Assembly (NCBI GenBank): GCA_937952245.1
Contig: CALFYS010000127.1
Coordinates: 1 to 30,861 of the forward strand
Source: an uncultured Alphaproteobacteria bacterium
GTDB taxonomy: Bacteria; Pseudomonadota; Alphaproteobacteria; Puniceispirillales; UBA1172
Length of the DNA: 30,861 bases
Direction: 5' to 3'
Position 1 is the first letter of the stretch. Each line of letters opens with the position of its first letter. The translations under genes were made by a program, and so were the position numbers. Under the pieces are notes generated by a model. That model searched no databases. It saw only the letters and a program-made list of their open reading frames with translations, and had not been told where the DNA came from. Positions 1-7,365 of this stretch are shown in pieces.

Positions 1-731
1 AATCTGTTCTGATAAAGATGCTGATAATGCGGCATCATCCGCCGATACACCCGCTTGACGCGATCAGGGGTATTTTCAAGATCAACATATTTGCGCTTTT
101 GCGGGGTTAACCCTGTGGATTGCGCCAGATTGGCATGGAACGAGCCGCCATCCCACCAGCTGTGTTCCGATGGATCGCCGCCCGCCTCCCATGTCAGCGC
201 GCTTTCAATAAAAGGAATGCCCACCGCTTCACAAAACGCGGCGGTCATGCCATGGGGATTTTCCAGCAAATCATCACTATCGACCACCGGCGGGGCTGAA
301 CCGTTGAGCGCCATCACCAGATCATAGAGCGCGCGCTGTTCAGGAAAGCCCACTTCCAATTCATCAAAATCAGGCCAGCGGGCATAAAGTGACGTCAAGG
401 TCTTGGCCGGGTCTCTGATTAAAAACGCATGGGTGAAATGGCTTAAAAATTCAGCATCCCACATATGGTTAATGTAATGGGGGAAATCTTTGATAAAGAC
501 AGGGCCTTGTTCGGCCTTGGCTTTAATATCATCCCAAACACTTTCCAACGTCAGACCGGCGGTGGTTTTATCACCTTCTTGAAACCGCGGCCAAAGCGGG
601 TCTTCACCCTGATACCACGCTTCGCCAAAAGGTTCATGAAGGCAATCGAGATCACCGCGCTGGCGCATCATCCATTCAAAAGCGGTGGACGTTGAGCGTG
701 GCACCGCCCAAAGAGCAACAATTTTATGCAT
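1..731 (-). CDS. Sulfotransferase family protein (3' end outside window)
   Basis: The reading frame is open from an ATG at 731 to the window edge, giving about 243 residues with no stop, so the C-terminus is missing. AAAGGA lies 8 bases upstream of the ATG as a good ribosome site. The N-terminus has the PAPS 5'-phosphosulfate-binding loop: a hydrophobic strand followed by PRSTSTAF at residues 11-18. Around residue 118 there is LIRDPAKTLTSLYARW, which fits the 3'-phosphate-binding 'RDP' segment of sulfotransferases. Such proteins transfer sulfate from PAPS to hydroxyl or amino groups, but many bacterial members of this P-loop family have no known acceptor. It is the last visible gene of the long leftward operon, 68 bases after the racemase-like gene. 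Whether it belongs to the same pathway is uncertain because a hairpin lies in the gap. The family call is good; the substrate is unknown. Confidence 0.8.
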   Translation of the reverse strand, partial: MHKIVALWAVPRSTSTAFEWMMRQRGDLDCLHEPFGEAWYQGEDPLWPRFQEGDKTTAGLTLESVWDDIKAKAEQGPVFIKDFPHYINHMWDAEFLSHFTHAFLIRDPAKTLTSLYARWPDFDELEVGFPEQRALYDLVMALNGSAPPVVDSDDLLENPHGMTAAFCEAVGIPFIESALTWEAGGDPSEHSWWDGGSFHANLAQSTGLTPQKRKYVDLENTPDRVKRVYRRMMPHYQHLYQNR

Positions 732-755
732 ATTATATTCCTTTATTGATCTGCT

Positions 756-791
756 CATCCCTGAACCTGCCCATTAGGGGCTTAAGGGATG
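756..791. other. Nested inverted repeat between racemase-like and sulfotransferase genes
   Basis: Outer arms CATCCCT (756-762) and AGGGATG (785-791) are perfectly complementary. An inner GCCC/GGGC pair (69-72 and 78-81 of the 700s) can form inside the loop. In the leftward direction of the operon no T-run follows, so a plain intrinsic terminator is unlikely. It could be a weak terminator, an RNA-processing site or a stabilising 3' hairpin. Its placement in the gap after one gene and before the next makes a partial uncoupling of the sulfotransferase from the operon possible. Confidence 0.35.
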
Positions 792-799
792 TTGTTATT

Positions 800-1630
800 T
801 TATAATGATGAGAGCAATTTGCCTTGTGCGGTTTCAGGCTTCAGCCCAAGGGTTTTGAAAATCCGCCAATATAAGGCCGTGTCATGACCAATGATGGGCG
901 CGCCCAGGCGCTCTTCCAAGGCTTTTTCGTGATGCACAGGACGCTGCGCCAAGCCATCAGATGGGCGGCGATAATTGCTCATGCCATTGATCAGATAGGC
1001 ATCCACATTCGGGGCTTTATCGGCGACATAATCAAACGAATCCCATAACAATTTCTCATCAAAACACCAGATGCAATCATCAACCGCTTGCTGGCTTGGG
1101 AACCAGCCTTGGTCATAAAAATTGCCTGCCCAGACCACGTCAAACCCAGCCTCTTTCAAAAATCCAACCGTGCCTTGGTACCATGTATCGCGGTGATAAC
1201 AGGCGTTGAGCGCGACTTTTTCAGCGTTCATCTCCCGCAAAGCCTCCACCATGGCATAACCCGCCATATGAAACGGCGTTTCATAAGTCTCCGAAAGACG
1301 CTCGCAATGTTGCCGAATGCCTTCCACCCCAAGGCCGCTGGCGTGAACCCAGTTCGACCCCACTTGGCCACAAACATCGACACCGTTATTCGCCATGTTA
1401 TGAACGAAATCTTCCAGCATATCGAAATTCTGTTTCCGCTGGTCAAGACGATGGGCGTAATCCGGCACATGAAGCATCCAGCCATGAACGCCAACCGTCC
1501 GCGGCGCCATCCTCAAAAAATCTGAAGGCCCAGCATCAAAATCATGGGGCGGACAGGTAAATCCCACCTGATGCGGAAAGAGTTTAACCTTAGGGTTTTG
1601 CCATTTCACTGGCTTTTGATAGCTGGACAT
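800..1630 (-). CDS. Asp/Glu racemase superfamily protein, maleate isomerase / arylmalonate decarboxylase-like
   Basis: The protein has 276 residues. Its pattern matches the maleate cis-trans isomerase / arylmalonate decarboxylase branch of the Asp/Glu racemase superfamily: GVHGWMLHVPDY near 47-58, VCGQVGSNW at 86-94, a cofactor-free two-lobe layout, and a C-lobe ending LEERLGAPIIGHDTALYW at 238-255. Family members use one or two cysteines to isomerise, racemise or decarboxylate small dicarboxylates. Here the N-lobe cysteine appears to be C87. Where maleate isomerases normally carry the second cysteine, before the SNYR segment, the sequence reads ING (214-216). One cysteine would suit decarboxylase-like or otherwise altered chemistry, but this assignment is by eye. 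The start is an ATG with AAGGAT about 12 bases upstream, a rather long spacing. It follows the RraA-like gene after 111 bases. A role in processing a dicarboxylate intermediate of the operon's pathway is inference. Confidence 0.7.
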   Translation of the reverse strand: MSSYQKPVKWQNPKVKLFPHQVGFTCPPHDFDAGPSDFLRMAPRTVGVHGWMLHVPDYAHRLDQRKQNFDMLEDFVHNMANNGVDVCGQVGSNWVHASGLGVEGIRQHCERLSETYETPFHMAGYAMVEALREMNAEKVALNACYHRDTWYQGTVGFLKEAGFDVVWAGNFYDQGWFPSQQAVDDCIWCFDEKLLWDSFDYVADKAPNVDAYLINGMSNYRRPSDGLAQRPVHHEKALEERLGAPIIGHDTALYWRIFKTLGLKPETAQGKLLSSL

Positions 1631-1741
1631 GATCGTGCGTGCATCCTTTGGGCATTTTTAAAAACGTCCATTAATCAGAACCGCAAATTAAGGTTACCGT
1701 CAATATATAAACAGCGCGCCGTCAAGATCAGGCGTTAGCGA

Positions 1742-2440
1742 TTACGTCCTTGCCGCTTCAAAGGCCGCCCATGCTTTTTCAAAGGCTTCGAAATCAAAGT
1801 CATCTTGGCGGGCGGGTTCTAGAATCAATTTTTCAGTTTCAAACATTTTCAAAATCGCCGCTTCCAGATCAGGGATGACTTCAGGGGGAATTACAACACC
1901 GCCGTGGCGGTCAGCGTGAATCAAATCGCCATCATTCACCTCCATGGAAAAAATCGTCACGGGCGTGCCAATCTCACGGACATGAACAAAAGCGTGGGAC
2001 GGGCCAATTGACCCAGCGATGACAGGAAAATCAGGGGCAAGATCACCCAAATCCCGCATCACCCCATTGGTCAGCACACCGGAAAGCCCAAAGCCTTTAT
2101 GAACAGTTGTGTTGACCTCTCCCCAGAACGCGCCAACGGCACTCGGAAAATCAAGGTCTTCCACCACAGCAACAGCAGGTCTTGGGCCTTCGGCCATATG
2201 TTGATAATACGCCATACGGCGTTTTTTGACATCTTCGGGCGGGTCTTGTGATGGCTCATTCGCGGCAATTTTCGCCGTCCGCGCATAGCCGACAATCGCC
2301 CCCGCTGATGGATCAGATGTCAGCATTGTGCCGCGGGTGAACGCGTTAAACCCGCGTTTGCCTTGGGCAGTTTCAATGGCGTTGCAAACACTTGGGGTAT
2401 CAATCCGGCGCAATAACGCCAATAAAGATGGGGTCATCAT
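1742..2440 (-). CDS. RraA-like / HMG aldolase family protein
   Basis: The protein has 232 residues, typical of the RraA / 4-hydroxy-4-methyl-2-oxoglutarate (HMG) aldolase family. Visible marks are the DTPSVCNAI start of the fold (14-22), GEVN at 107-110, the GVLTNGVMRDL loop whose Arg-Asp pair (R129, D130) binds metal-bound oxaloacetate or pyruvate in characterised aldolases, and GDLIHADRHGGVVIP at 171-185. Family members cleave 2-oxo-4-hydroxy acids to pyruvate, while RraA itself regulates RNase E. The conserved R-D pair plus the catabolic setting favours an aldolase or decarboxylase. Its start overlaps the stop of the preceding hydrolase by ATGA. There are two consecutive ATGs (2440 and 2437), and GGAGGA abuts the first, so the second may be the true start. 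A final aldol cleavage in the pathway is a reasonable inference. Confidence 0.8.
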   Translation of the reverse strand: MMTPSLLALLRRIDTPSVCNAIETAQGKRGFNAFTRGTMLTSDPSAGAIVGYARTAKIAANEPSQDPPEDVKKRRMAYYQHMAEGPRPAVAVVEDLDFPSAVGAFWGEVNTTVHKGFGLSGVLTNGVMRDLGDLAPDFPVIAGSIGPSHAFVHVREIGTPVTIFSMEVNDGDLIHADRHGGVVIPPEVIPDLEAAILKMFETEKLILEPARQDDFDFEAFEKAWAAFEAART

Positions 2441-3135
2441 TCCTCCAACCAGCGTTTTAACGCTGCCGTTGTTTCATCAGGTTTTTCAAGGCAAGGCAAA
2501 TGCCCCGCGCCATTTATTGTCACCAGTTCTGACGTCTTAATCAAGTCATGCATGGCGTGATGACGTTGCGGCGGACAGAGCGTATCTTCCGCCCCATGCA
2601 AGATCAATGCAGGGACATTCACTTTTGCCAAGGTTTCGGTTTGATCAGGGCGAGACGCCAAAGCCTTTGATTGCTGGATAAACACATCTTTGCCTAGATC
2701 AAGTGCCATATCCATACAGCAATCAAGGATCGCCTGACGGTTCGGTGTATCCGCCAGATAATGGGGTTTCATCTCATCACGGATCACCTCTTTCAGCCCA
2801 CCGTTGTTGACTTTTTCCATCTGGGCATCGCGCATTAATTGCCGTTCTTTTTCTTCGGCAAACGGGTTGCTGTCCATAATCGCCAGCCTCGTGATGCGGT
2901 CAGGGGCTTGCCTGATGATTTCCATCGCCAAAATCCCGCCCATGGAAAGCCCCGCCAGCGCAAATCGTTCCGGCAAGATGGCCAAGATCAATCGCGCCAA
3001 ACCAGCCATGGTTTCAGCACCACGCATCGGCGGGATGATGACATCACGATCATGGCCAAGCGCCCGTTGTTGCGGGGCAAAAAGCCGATCATCGCACATC
3101 ATCCCCGGCAACATAACCAGTGGATCAAATGTCAC
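2437..3135 (-). CDS. Alpha/beta hydrolase
   Basis: This is a 232-residue single-domain alpha/beta hydrolase. The nucleophile elbow GLSMGG puts Ser64 as nucleophile. The acid is probably Asp184 in HGAEDTLCPP, and the base is His212 in NGAGHLPCLEKP, so the triad is complete. LPGMMCD at 9-15 probably supplies the oxyanion-hole region. The start is a GTG at 3135, with only a weak AAGAG upstream, 9 bases after the MetE-like gene's stop. No signal peptide is visible, so it should be cytoplasmic. Homologues hydrolyse esters, lactones or C-C bonds such as beta-ketoadipate enol-lactone; the actual substrate cannot be read from sequence. Within this operon it could open a lactone or ester made by the dehydrogenase or SnoaL-like proteins, which is inference. 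The 3' end overlaps the RraA-like gene by four bases. Confidence 0.8.
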   Translation of the reverse strand: MTFDPLVMLPGMMCDDRLFAPQQRALGHDRDVIIPPMRGAETMAGLARLILAILPERFALAGLSMGGILAMEIIRQAPDRITRLAIMDSNPFAEEKERQLMRDAQMEKVNNGGLKEVIRDEMKPHYLADTPNRQAILDCCMDMALDLGKDVFIQQSKALASRPDQTETLAKVNVPALILHGAEDTLCPPQRHHAMHDLIKTSELVTINGAGHLPCLEKPDETTAALKRWLEE

Positions 3136-3144
3136 GGCACACTC

Positions 3145-4278
3145 TTAAAGGCGGCTTGAGGCCAAGGCCGCGCCTTCCGCAAGGCTGGATAATTTGGCAT
3201 AGGCAATATCAGGGTCAACAGCCCCGAAGCCCGCGAATGTTCCAAAGCCGCAATCAGACCCCGCGATCACCCGATCCGCGCCGATAATATCGACAAAACG
3301 GGAAATTCTTTCCGCCACTAATTCAGGGTGTTCAACAAAATTGGTGGTGGTATCAACAACGCCGGGCACCAGAATTTTATCATCTGGAATTTCAGCTTTG
3401 CGATCACGAAAGACCGTCCATTCATGGGCATGGCGAGGGTTCGAGGTTTCAAACAGCACATACCGCGCCCTTGTGTTCATCAAGGTTGAAAAGACTTTAT
3501 CCATATCAATGTCACAAATATGGGGGCCTTCATAATTCCCCCAACAGATATGCACCCGCACCCGCTCAGGATCAACATCCCGCAACGCGTGGTTTAAGGC
3601 TTCAACATGGGTATTGGCAATTTTAACAAACTCATCATCCGACAAATCCCCAAACAGCATATGCCGCGATAAAGCCAAGTCCGGGCAATCCAACTGAAGG
3701 TCTAGACCCGCGCCGACAATCGTTTCATATTCGTCTTTCATGGCATCGGCCAAGGCCGCCAGATATTCATCACGGCTGGCGTAATAATCATTTTGCAAAA
3801 ACAGTGAGATGACCCCGGGGGAAGCGGCGTTCATAAACCCGCGTTTAGCCCCATGTTTGGCCATGGCGGATTTCAAATTGGCAATATCTTTATTCAGTTC
3901 ATCCTGCCCTTTGGAGGTCACCGGCCCTGTACACATAGGGCGGGCATATTGCGGCGTGCCGCCATCATCGGCCAGCCGTTTTAAAAACCCGGGGAATAAT
4001 TTCAAATCACCCGGGGCGTTGCGAGGGCTGTCGCCTGAAAATCCAGTGTAACGATCTTTAACATAGGTGGCGTAAGAAATTTTGGACGTCTCCCCGTCGG
4101 ATACAATATCCACCCCCGCTTCAACTTGGCGGCGCACGGTTTCAGCACAAGATGATGCCATGCAATCATCAAAAGCCGATTGGTCATAAGGTTTTTCATT
4201 CTCACGCGCGAAAATGAAATCAACAACCTCTTGGGTGCGGGGCAAAGACCCCACATGACTGGTTAAAATTTTGGTCAT
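3145..4278 (-). CDS. Stand-alone MetE C-domain-like (cobalamin-independent methionine synthase family) protein
   Basis: The ATG at 4278 is chosen because AGGGAGG lies just upstream. A longer open frame to 4383 would run into the bicupin gene and has no ribosome site. The 377-residue product resembles the catalytic C-terminal half of MetE: TSHVGSLPRT at 6-14, DGETSK at 61-66 and a TIM-barrel pattern. The four zinc-thiolate ligands are recognisable: His243 and Cys245 in VHICWGNYEG, Glu277 in LFETSN and Cys343 in GSDCGFGTF. The N-terminal MetE half is absent, as in archaeal MetE-like and methylcobamide:CoM/epoxyalkane:CoM transferase-type relatives. Such proteins activate a thiol on zinc for alkyl transfer. 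It sits between the bicupin and the hydrolase in a catabolic operon, which favours a demethylation or thiol-transfer step over methionine synthesis. That is inference; the acceptor and donor are unknown. Confidence 0.75.
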   Translation of the reverse strand: MTKILTSHVGSLPRTQEVVDFIFARENEKPYDQSAFDDCMASSCAETVRRQVEAGVDIVSDGETSKISYATYVKDRYTGFSGDSPRNAPGDLKLFPGFLKRLADDGGTPQYARPMCTGPVTSKGQDELNKDIANLKSAMAKHGAKRGFMNAASPGVISLFLQNDYYASRDEYLAALADAMKDEYETIVGAGLDLQLDCPDLALSRHMLFGDLSDDEFVKIANTHVEALNHALRDVDPERVRVHICWGNYEGPHICDIDMDKVFSTLMNTRARYVLFETSNPRHAHEWTVFRDRKAEIPDDKILVPGVVDTTTNFVEHPELVAERISRFVDIIGADRVIAGSDCGFGTFAGFGAVDPDIAYAKLSSLAEGAALASSRL

Positions 4279-4297
4279 ATTTTCCTCCCTTATAACC

Positions 4298-5299
4298 TTA
4301 CCGTGATGGCGCGGCTGTTTCAAAAGCCATGGTGGGGCCTGCCGGATCATCAGTATTGCGGACACGGAACAGGCTTGCCTCACCGCTCATTGAAGGGGTG
4401 ATTTTGCGCGCCATGCCGGGCGGCACCGCAAACACATCCCCCGGGGCAAGCGTGACGTGATCGCTTTCAAGCGCAACCGTCCAATGCCCCCGCATCACCA
4501 TCAGAATTTCATGACGATCGGTGGTGTAAGACGTATCTTCCAGTGATCCATCACGGATCAATTCAAGGCTGAAGCCCGGGCGGTCTTTCAACATCCCATC
4601 TTCATCAATCACCAGCGCCGGTTGGCGATCCGCCATGGCCATCATATCCCAATAACGGGCAACAAACCGCGGCACAAATTCAGCGCTGGTGACATAGGGG
4701 AATAACGCCATTTGATCATCATCAAGGGTTGGCATAGGCGCGATGCCTTCAGGCAGGCTTTCGCCTTTCTTGCTGTCATAAAGCACGCCATTTTCGCCAA
4801 GCACCAACCCATGATCTTGGGCTTCTGTAATAACTTGAGGTGCCCAAATAACGCCACCGCCCGCATCATCACCACCAAGAATAGCCATGATCATGCCGTA
4901 ATCAGTACCGATATTCTCAAAGCCTCTGAAAATGCCGGTGGGGATATTAATCACATCCCCTTCATTCAGCACCACCTCACCGTCATCACCGGTATTGCCC
5001 CAGAAAAAACGCCAACGGCCTGAAAGCACAAAGAACACTTCCGCCGTGCGGTGGGTATGAAGCGAATTGCGGCATTTCGGCGGTTGCCCCGCCGCGCCAA
5101 TATTAAACCCGGGCGTGTCTTTGATATGAACGTGTTGATCAGCGGATTCCGAAACACCGCCGCCGATAATGGTAAAATTTTCTTTCTGATCAGACCCCGG
5201 GGTATGGGCATCAATAAAAGCGGTGCGGCACGGCACCAGATCACCATAACGGACAATTCGGCTTTCTATATCAGCCTTTTTCGTATCGGCGTTTGACAT
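4298..5299 (-). CDS. Bicupin protein
   Basis: This 333-residue protein has two cupin domains. The N-terminal one (about 65-140) has H81, H83 and E87 in SLHTHRTAEVFFVLSGRW, then GDVINIPTGIFRGFEN. The C-terminal one (about 245-310) has DRHEILMVMRGHW then GDVFAVPPGMARKI. The architecture is that of gentisate-dioxygenase-like or sugar-modifying bicupins. An unusual feature is that the position normally holding the fourth metal ligand (the His of motif 2) reads Arg in both domains (IFRGF, MARKI). The N-terminal domain keeps three possible metal ligands, and the C-terminal one only a single His plus Glu. A dioxygenase, isomerase or binding role is possible. AGGGGGA lies upstream of the ATG. The gene follows the two-domain SnoaL-like gene by 13 bases and precedes the MetE-like gene by 19. 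Confidence 0.75.
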   Translation of the reverse strand: MSNADTKKADIESRIVRYGDLVPCRTAFIDAHTPGSDQKENFTIIGGGVSESADQHVHIKDTPGFNIGAAGQPPKCRNSLHTHRTAEVFFVLSGRWRFFWGNTGDDGEVVLNEGDVINIPTGIFRGFENIGTDYGMIMAILGGDDAGGGVIWAPQVITEAQDHGLVLGENGVLYDSKKGESLPEGIAPMPTLDDDQMALFPYVTSAEFVPRFVARYWDMMAMADRQPALVIDEDGMLKDRPGFSLELIRDGSLEDTSYTTDRHEILMVMRGHWTVALESDHVTLAPGDVFAVPPGMARKITPSMSGEASLFRVRNTDDPAGPTMAFETAAPSR

Positions 5300-5312
5300 G
5301 ACATTCCCCCTA

Positions 5313-6296
5313 TCAGCCTGTCTGCATCAAAATTTGTTTCCAGATGGCGACTTCATCATAAAGCGCAAATTCATGACGGATTTTCGGCTCACCATTAACA
5401 AGCGCGCCAAATTCAACATGAGCCATGCCCAGAATATAAACCTCCGCGCCAGTGGGACGGCCAAACGCCCCCCAGCCATCATGCTTACCATGCAAAGACC
5501 AGCGGATCGCGGCCCGTGGCGGCATCATCGGGTCATCGCGACCAATTTGATGTTCAATCTTAAACGTCGCGCTTGGGAAGGCTGCCTTTAACCCGATCCA
5601 AAACTGATCAACCTCACCCCATCCTCGGGCGGTTGTCATGCCGGGGTATTCACCTTTGATGGCACGGTCATAAGCGTCAGGGATAACCGCTAAATCGGCG
5701 GACATGATGCGGGTTAAAACATCGGCGTAACGCTGACCCCATTCATTATCATTGCCCTTGCCTGTATAAGGCCCCACCATATCGGTTTCAGGGGTGAGCG
5801 GTTTTTCACAGTGATCAACACCGCCTTCGGTTTCGATTAAATGCGCGGCGGCGTCTTTCGCGGTCCAGCCAATCTGCTTGGCCACACCGCCGTAATCGCG
5901 CACCAGCCATTCATCGGTGATGGCGTTGTTAATCGCGTAACAATCGGCAATCGCGCGGAAATGGACAACATTGCCTGTTGGCTCCCCAAACATACTATGC
6001 CCCAGATGCGTGCCCGTGCAGTAAAGACGATGCGAGCTCAACATCCCGTCTTCATCATTGCCCGACCAAATCACATCTTCGCCCAACAGTTCACGGTCAG
6101 GGAATTCCACCAGCGTTGACATGGTCTTGCTGATCACCCCTTGATTGCCGCGATAAACCCCCAAGGGCATCCGCAGATACATATCTTCACCGTAATATTC
6201 ATTGAGCGTGGCGATCCCACGGTCTTCCCAAATTTCTTTGGTGATCCCCAGAATGTAATCAGGAAAATCGACAAATTTTTGACTAAAGCCTTTCAT
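5313..6296 (-). CDS. Two-domain SnoaL-like (NTF2-fold) protein
   Basis: This 327-residue protein is built from two SnoaL-like cone-shaped NTF2-fold units, roughly 5-140 and 185-327. Each unit ends in the typical strand pattern: EPTGNVVHFRAIADCYAINN followed by ITDEWLVRD at 126-134, and in the second half RPTGAEVYILGMAHVEFGAL followed by PKIRHEFALYDEV. SnoaL proteins are ester or aldol cyclases of polyketide pathways; other NTF2-fold enzymes are isomerases, dehydratases or hydrolases. It is the most diverged of the four SnoaL-like genes in this window and lacks the GPAGIG motif of its relatives. AAAGGA stands 8 bases before the ATG, directly behind the LacI gene's stop (1-base gap). Its reaction is unknown, but co-transcription with transport and dehydrogenase genes points to catabolism rather than polyketide synthesis. 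Confidence 0.75.
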   Translation of the reverse strand: MKGFSQKFVDFPDYILGITKEIWEDRGIATLNEYYGEDMYLRMPLGVYRGNQGVISKTMSTLVEFPDRELLGEDVIWSGNDEDGMLSSHRLYCTGTHLGHSMFGEPTGNVVHFRAIADCYAINNAITDEWLVRDYGGVAKQIGWTAKDAAAHLIETEGGVDHCEKPLTPETDMVGPYTGKGNDNEWGQRYADVLTRIMSADLAVIPDAYDRAIKGEYPGMTTARGWGEVDQFWIGLKAAFPSATFKIEHQIGRDDPMMPPRAAIRWSLHGKHDGWGAFGRPTGAEVYILGMAHVEFGALVNGEPKIRHEFALYDEVAIWKQILMQTG

Positions 6297-6297
6297 T

Positions 6298-7365
6298 TTA
6301 TTCTTCCTTTGTTGGCAATGACCGTGCTGATCCTCTGATGATCAAAGGGCCATCAATTTTAATTTGACTTGCGGTTGATGAGATGGGGTCAGGGTTTTCA
6401 ATTTGCGCCAGCAATAAATCGACCGTCGCATCGACCATTTGATCAGTGGGCTGGCGAACAGTTGTCAGATCATAGGACGGCCATGAAGCGGCGGGAACAT
6501 CATCGTAACCAATAACCGAAACCTGATCCGGCACAGCAATACCCAATTCAGACCTTAAGGTATCCATCACAGCAATGGCCATATGATCATTGGCGACAAA
6601 AATGGCATCTGGGCCGTTTTCAATTCCATCGGCAAACATGGCGCGGGCGGCGGCTTGGGCATCTTCCATGATGAAATTACCAACACCCCGCGACCATAGA
6701 TCAACGCCAGCCTCTTGAAGCGCATCGACAAATCCCGCTTGCCGATCACGTTGGGTTGAAGCCCCTTCCCAGCCAGCGATATAACTGATCCGCTGATGGC
6801 CTGTGGCCATTAAATAATCCGCAATCTTTCGCCCACCTTGATAATTTTCAGAGGTCACAGAAGACAGGCTTTCATCATCTTGTGAGCGGTTGAACAGCAC
6901 CACAGGCACGCCCGCGCTGGCGCAACGTTTCGATAAATCAGAAGACAAGGCCACGGATGCCGCAATAATACCATCGACCTGATAATCTAAAATTTCGTCC
7001 ATCACGTCACTGACATCACCTTCGGTTTTTGAGGTCATGAAAACAAGCAAGTGATAGTTTCTCTCCTGCATGGCTTTTGATAATTTTTCAATCGCCTCAG
7101 GGTAAAATTGGTTTTGCAGATACGCCACCACCAACCCGATCATCCGGCTTTTGCCTGAAACCATGGCGCGCGCCAGTGAGTTTGGCCGATAGCCCAATTC
7201 CATGGCCACTTTCAAAACCTTGTTTTTGGTTTGCGATGAAACCGAAGCCCCGGGGGTGAAGACCCGACTGACCGCCGATTGAGAAACGCCCGCGCGCTCC
7301 GCCACATCGACCGCGGTGACTTTATTCAATGCGCCAAGACGCTGTTTGGCCGAAAGCTTGGTCAT
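6298..7365 (-). CDS. LacI-family transcriptional regulator
   Basis: This 355-residue protein has a standard LacI/GalR layout. The N-terminal helix-turn-helix is VTAVDVAERAGVSQSAVSRV (16-35), followed by the hinge region RPNSLARAMVSGKS (60-73). A periplasmic-binding-protein-like ligand domain then runs from MIGLVVAYLQNQFY to the C-terminus, with FVANDHMAIAVMDTL and VSVIGYDDVPAASW as family signatures. At the hinge, Met68 occupies the place where LacI and PurR use a leucine to wedge into the central CG of the operator. The gene lies inside the operon it probably controls, overlapping the preceding SnoaL-like gene by ATGA and leaving one base before the next. The palindrome at 14739-14758 is the best candidate operator. 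Such regulators usually release DNA on binding a sugar or sugar-derived inducer. Confidence 0.92.
   Translation of the reverse strand: MTKLSAKQRLGALNKVTAVDVAERAGVSQSAVSRVFTPGASVSSQTKNKVLKVAMELGYRPNSLARAMVSGKSRMIGLVVAYLQNQFYPEAIEKLSKAMQERNYHLLVFMTSKTEGDVSDVMDEILDYQVDGIIAASVALSSDLSKRCASAGVPVVLFNRSQDDESLSSVTSENYQGGRKIADYLMATGHQRISYIAGWEGASTQRDRQAGFVDALQEAGVDLWSRGVGNFIMEDAQAAARAMFADGIENGPDAIFVANDHMAIAVMDTLRSELGIAVPDQVSVIGYDDVPAASWPSYDLTTVRQPTDQMVDATVDLLLAQIENPDPISSTASQIKIDGPLIIRGSARSLPTKEE

Noticed and set aside
1631..1741. Internal promoter in the 111-base gap before the racemase-like gene
   Set aside because: TTGACG hexamers occur on the minus strand, but no acceptable -10 box lies at 16-19 bases from either one.
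4279..4383. N-terminal extension of the MetE-like gene
   Set aside because: It overlaps the bicupin gene by 86 bases and lacks a ribosome site, while AGGGAGG precedes the ATG at 4278 and the protein from there starts with the family's TSHVGSLPR block.
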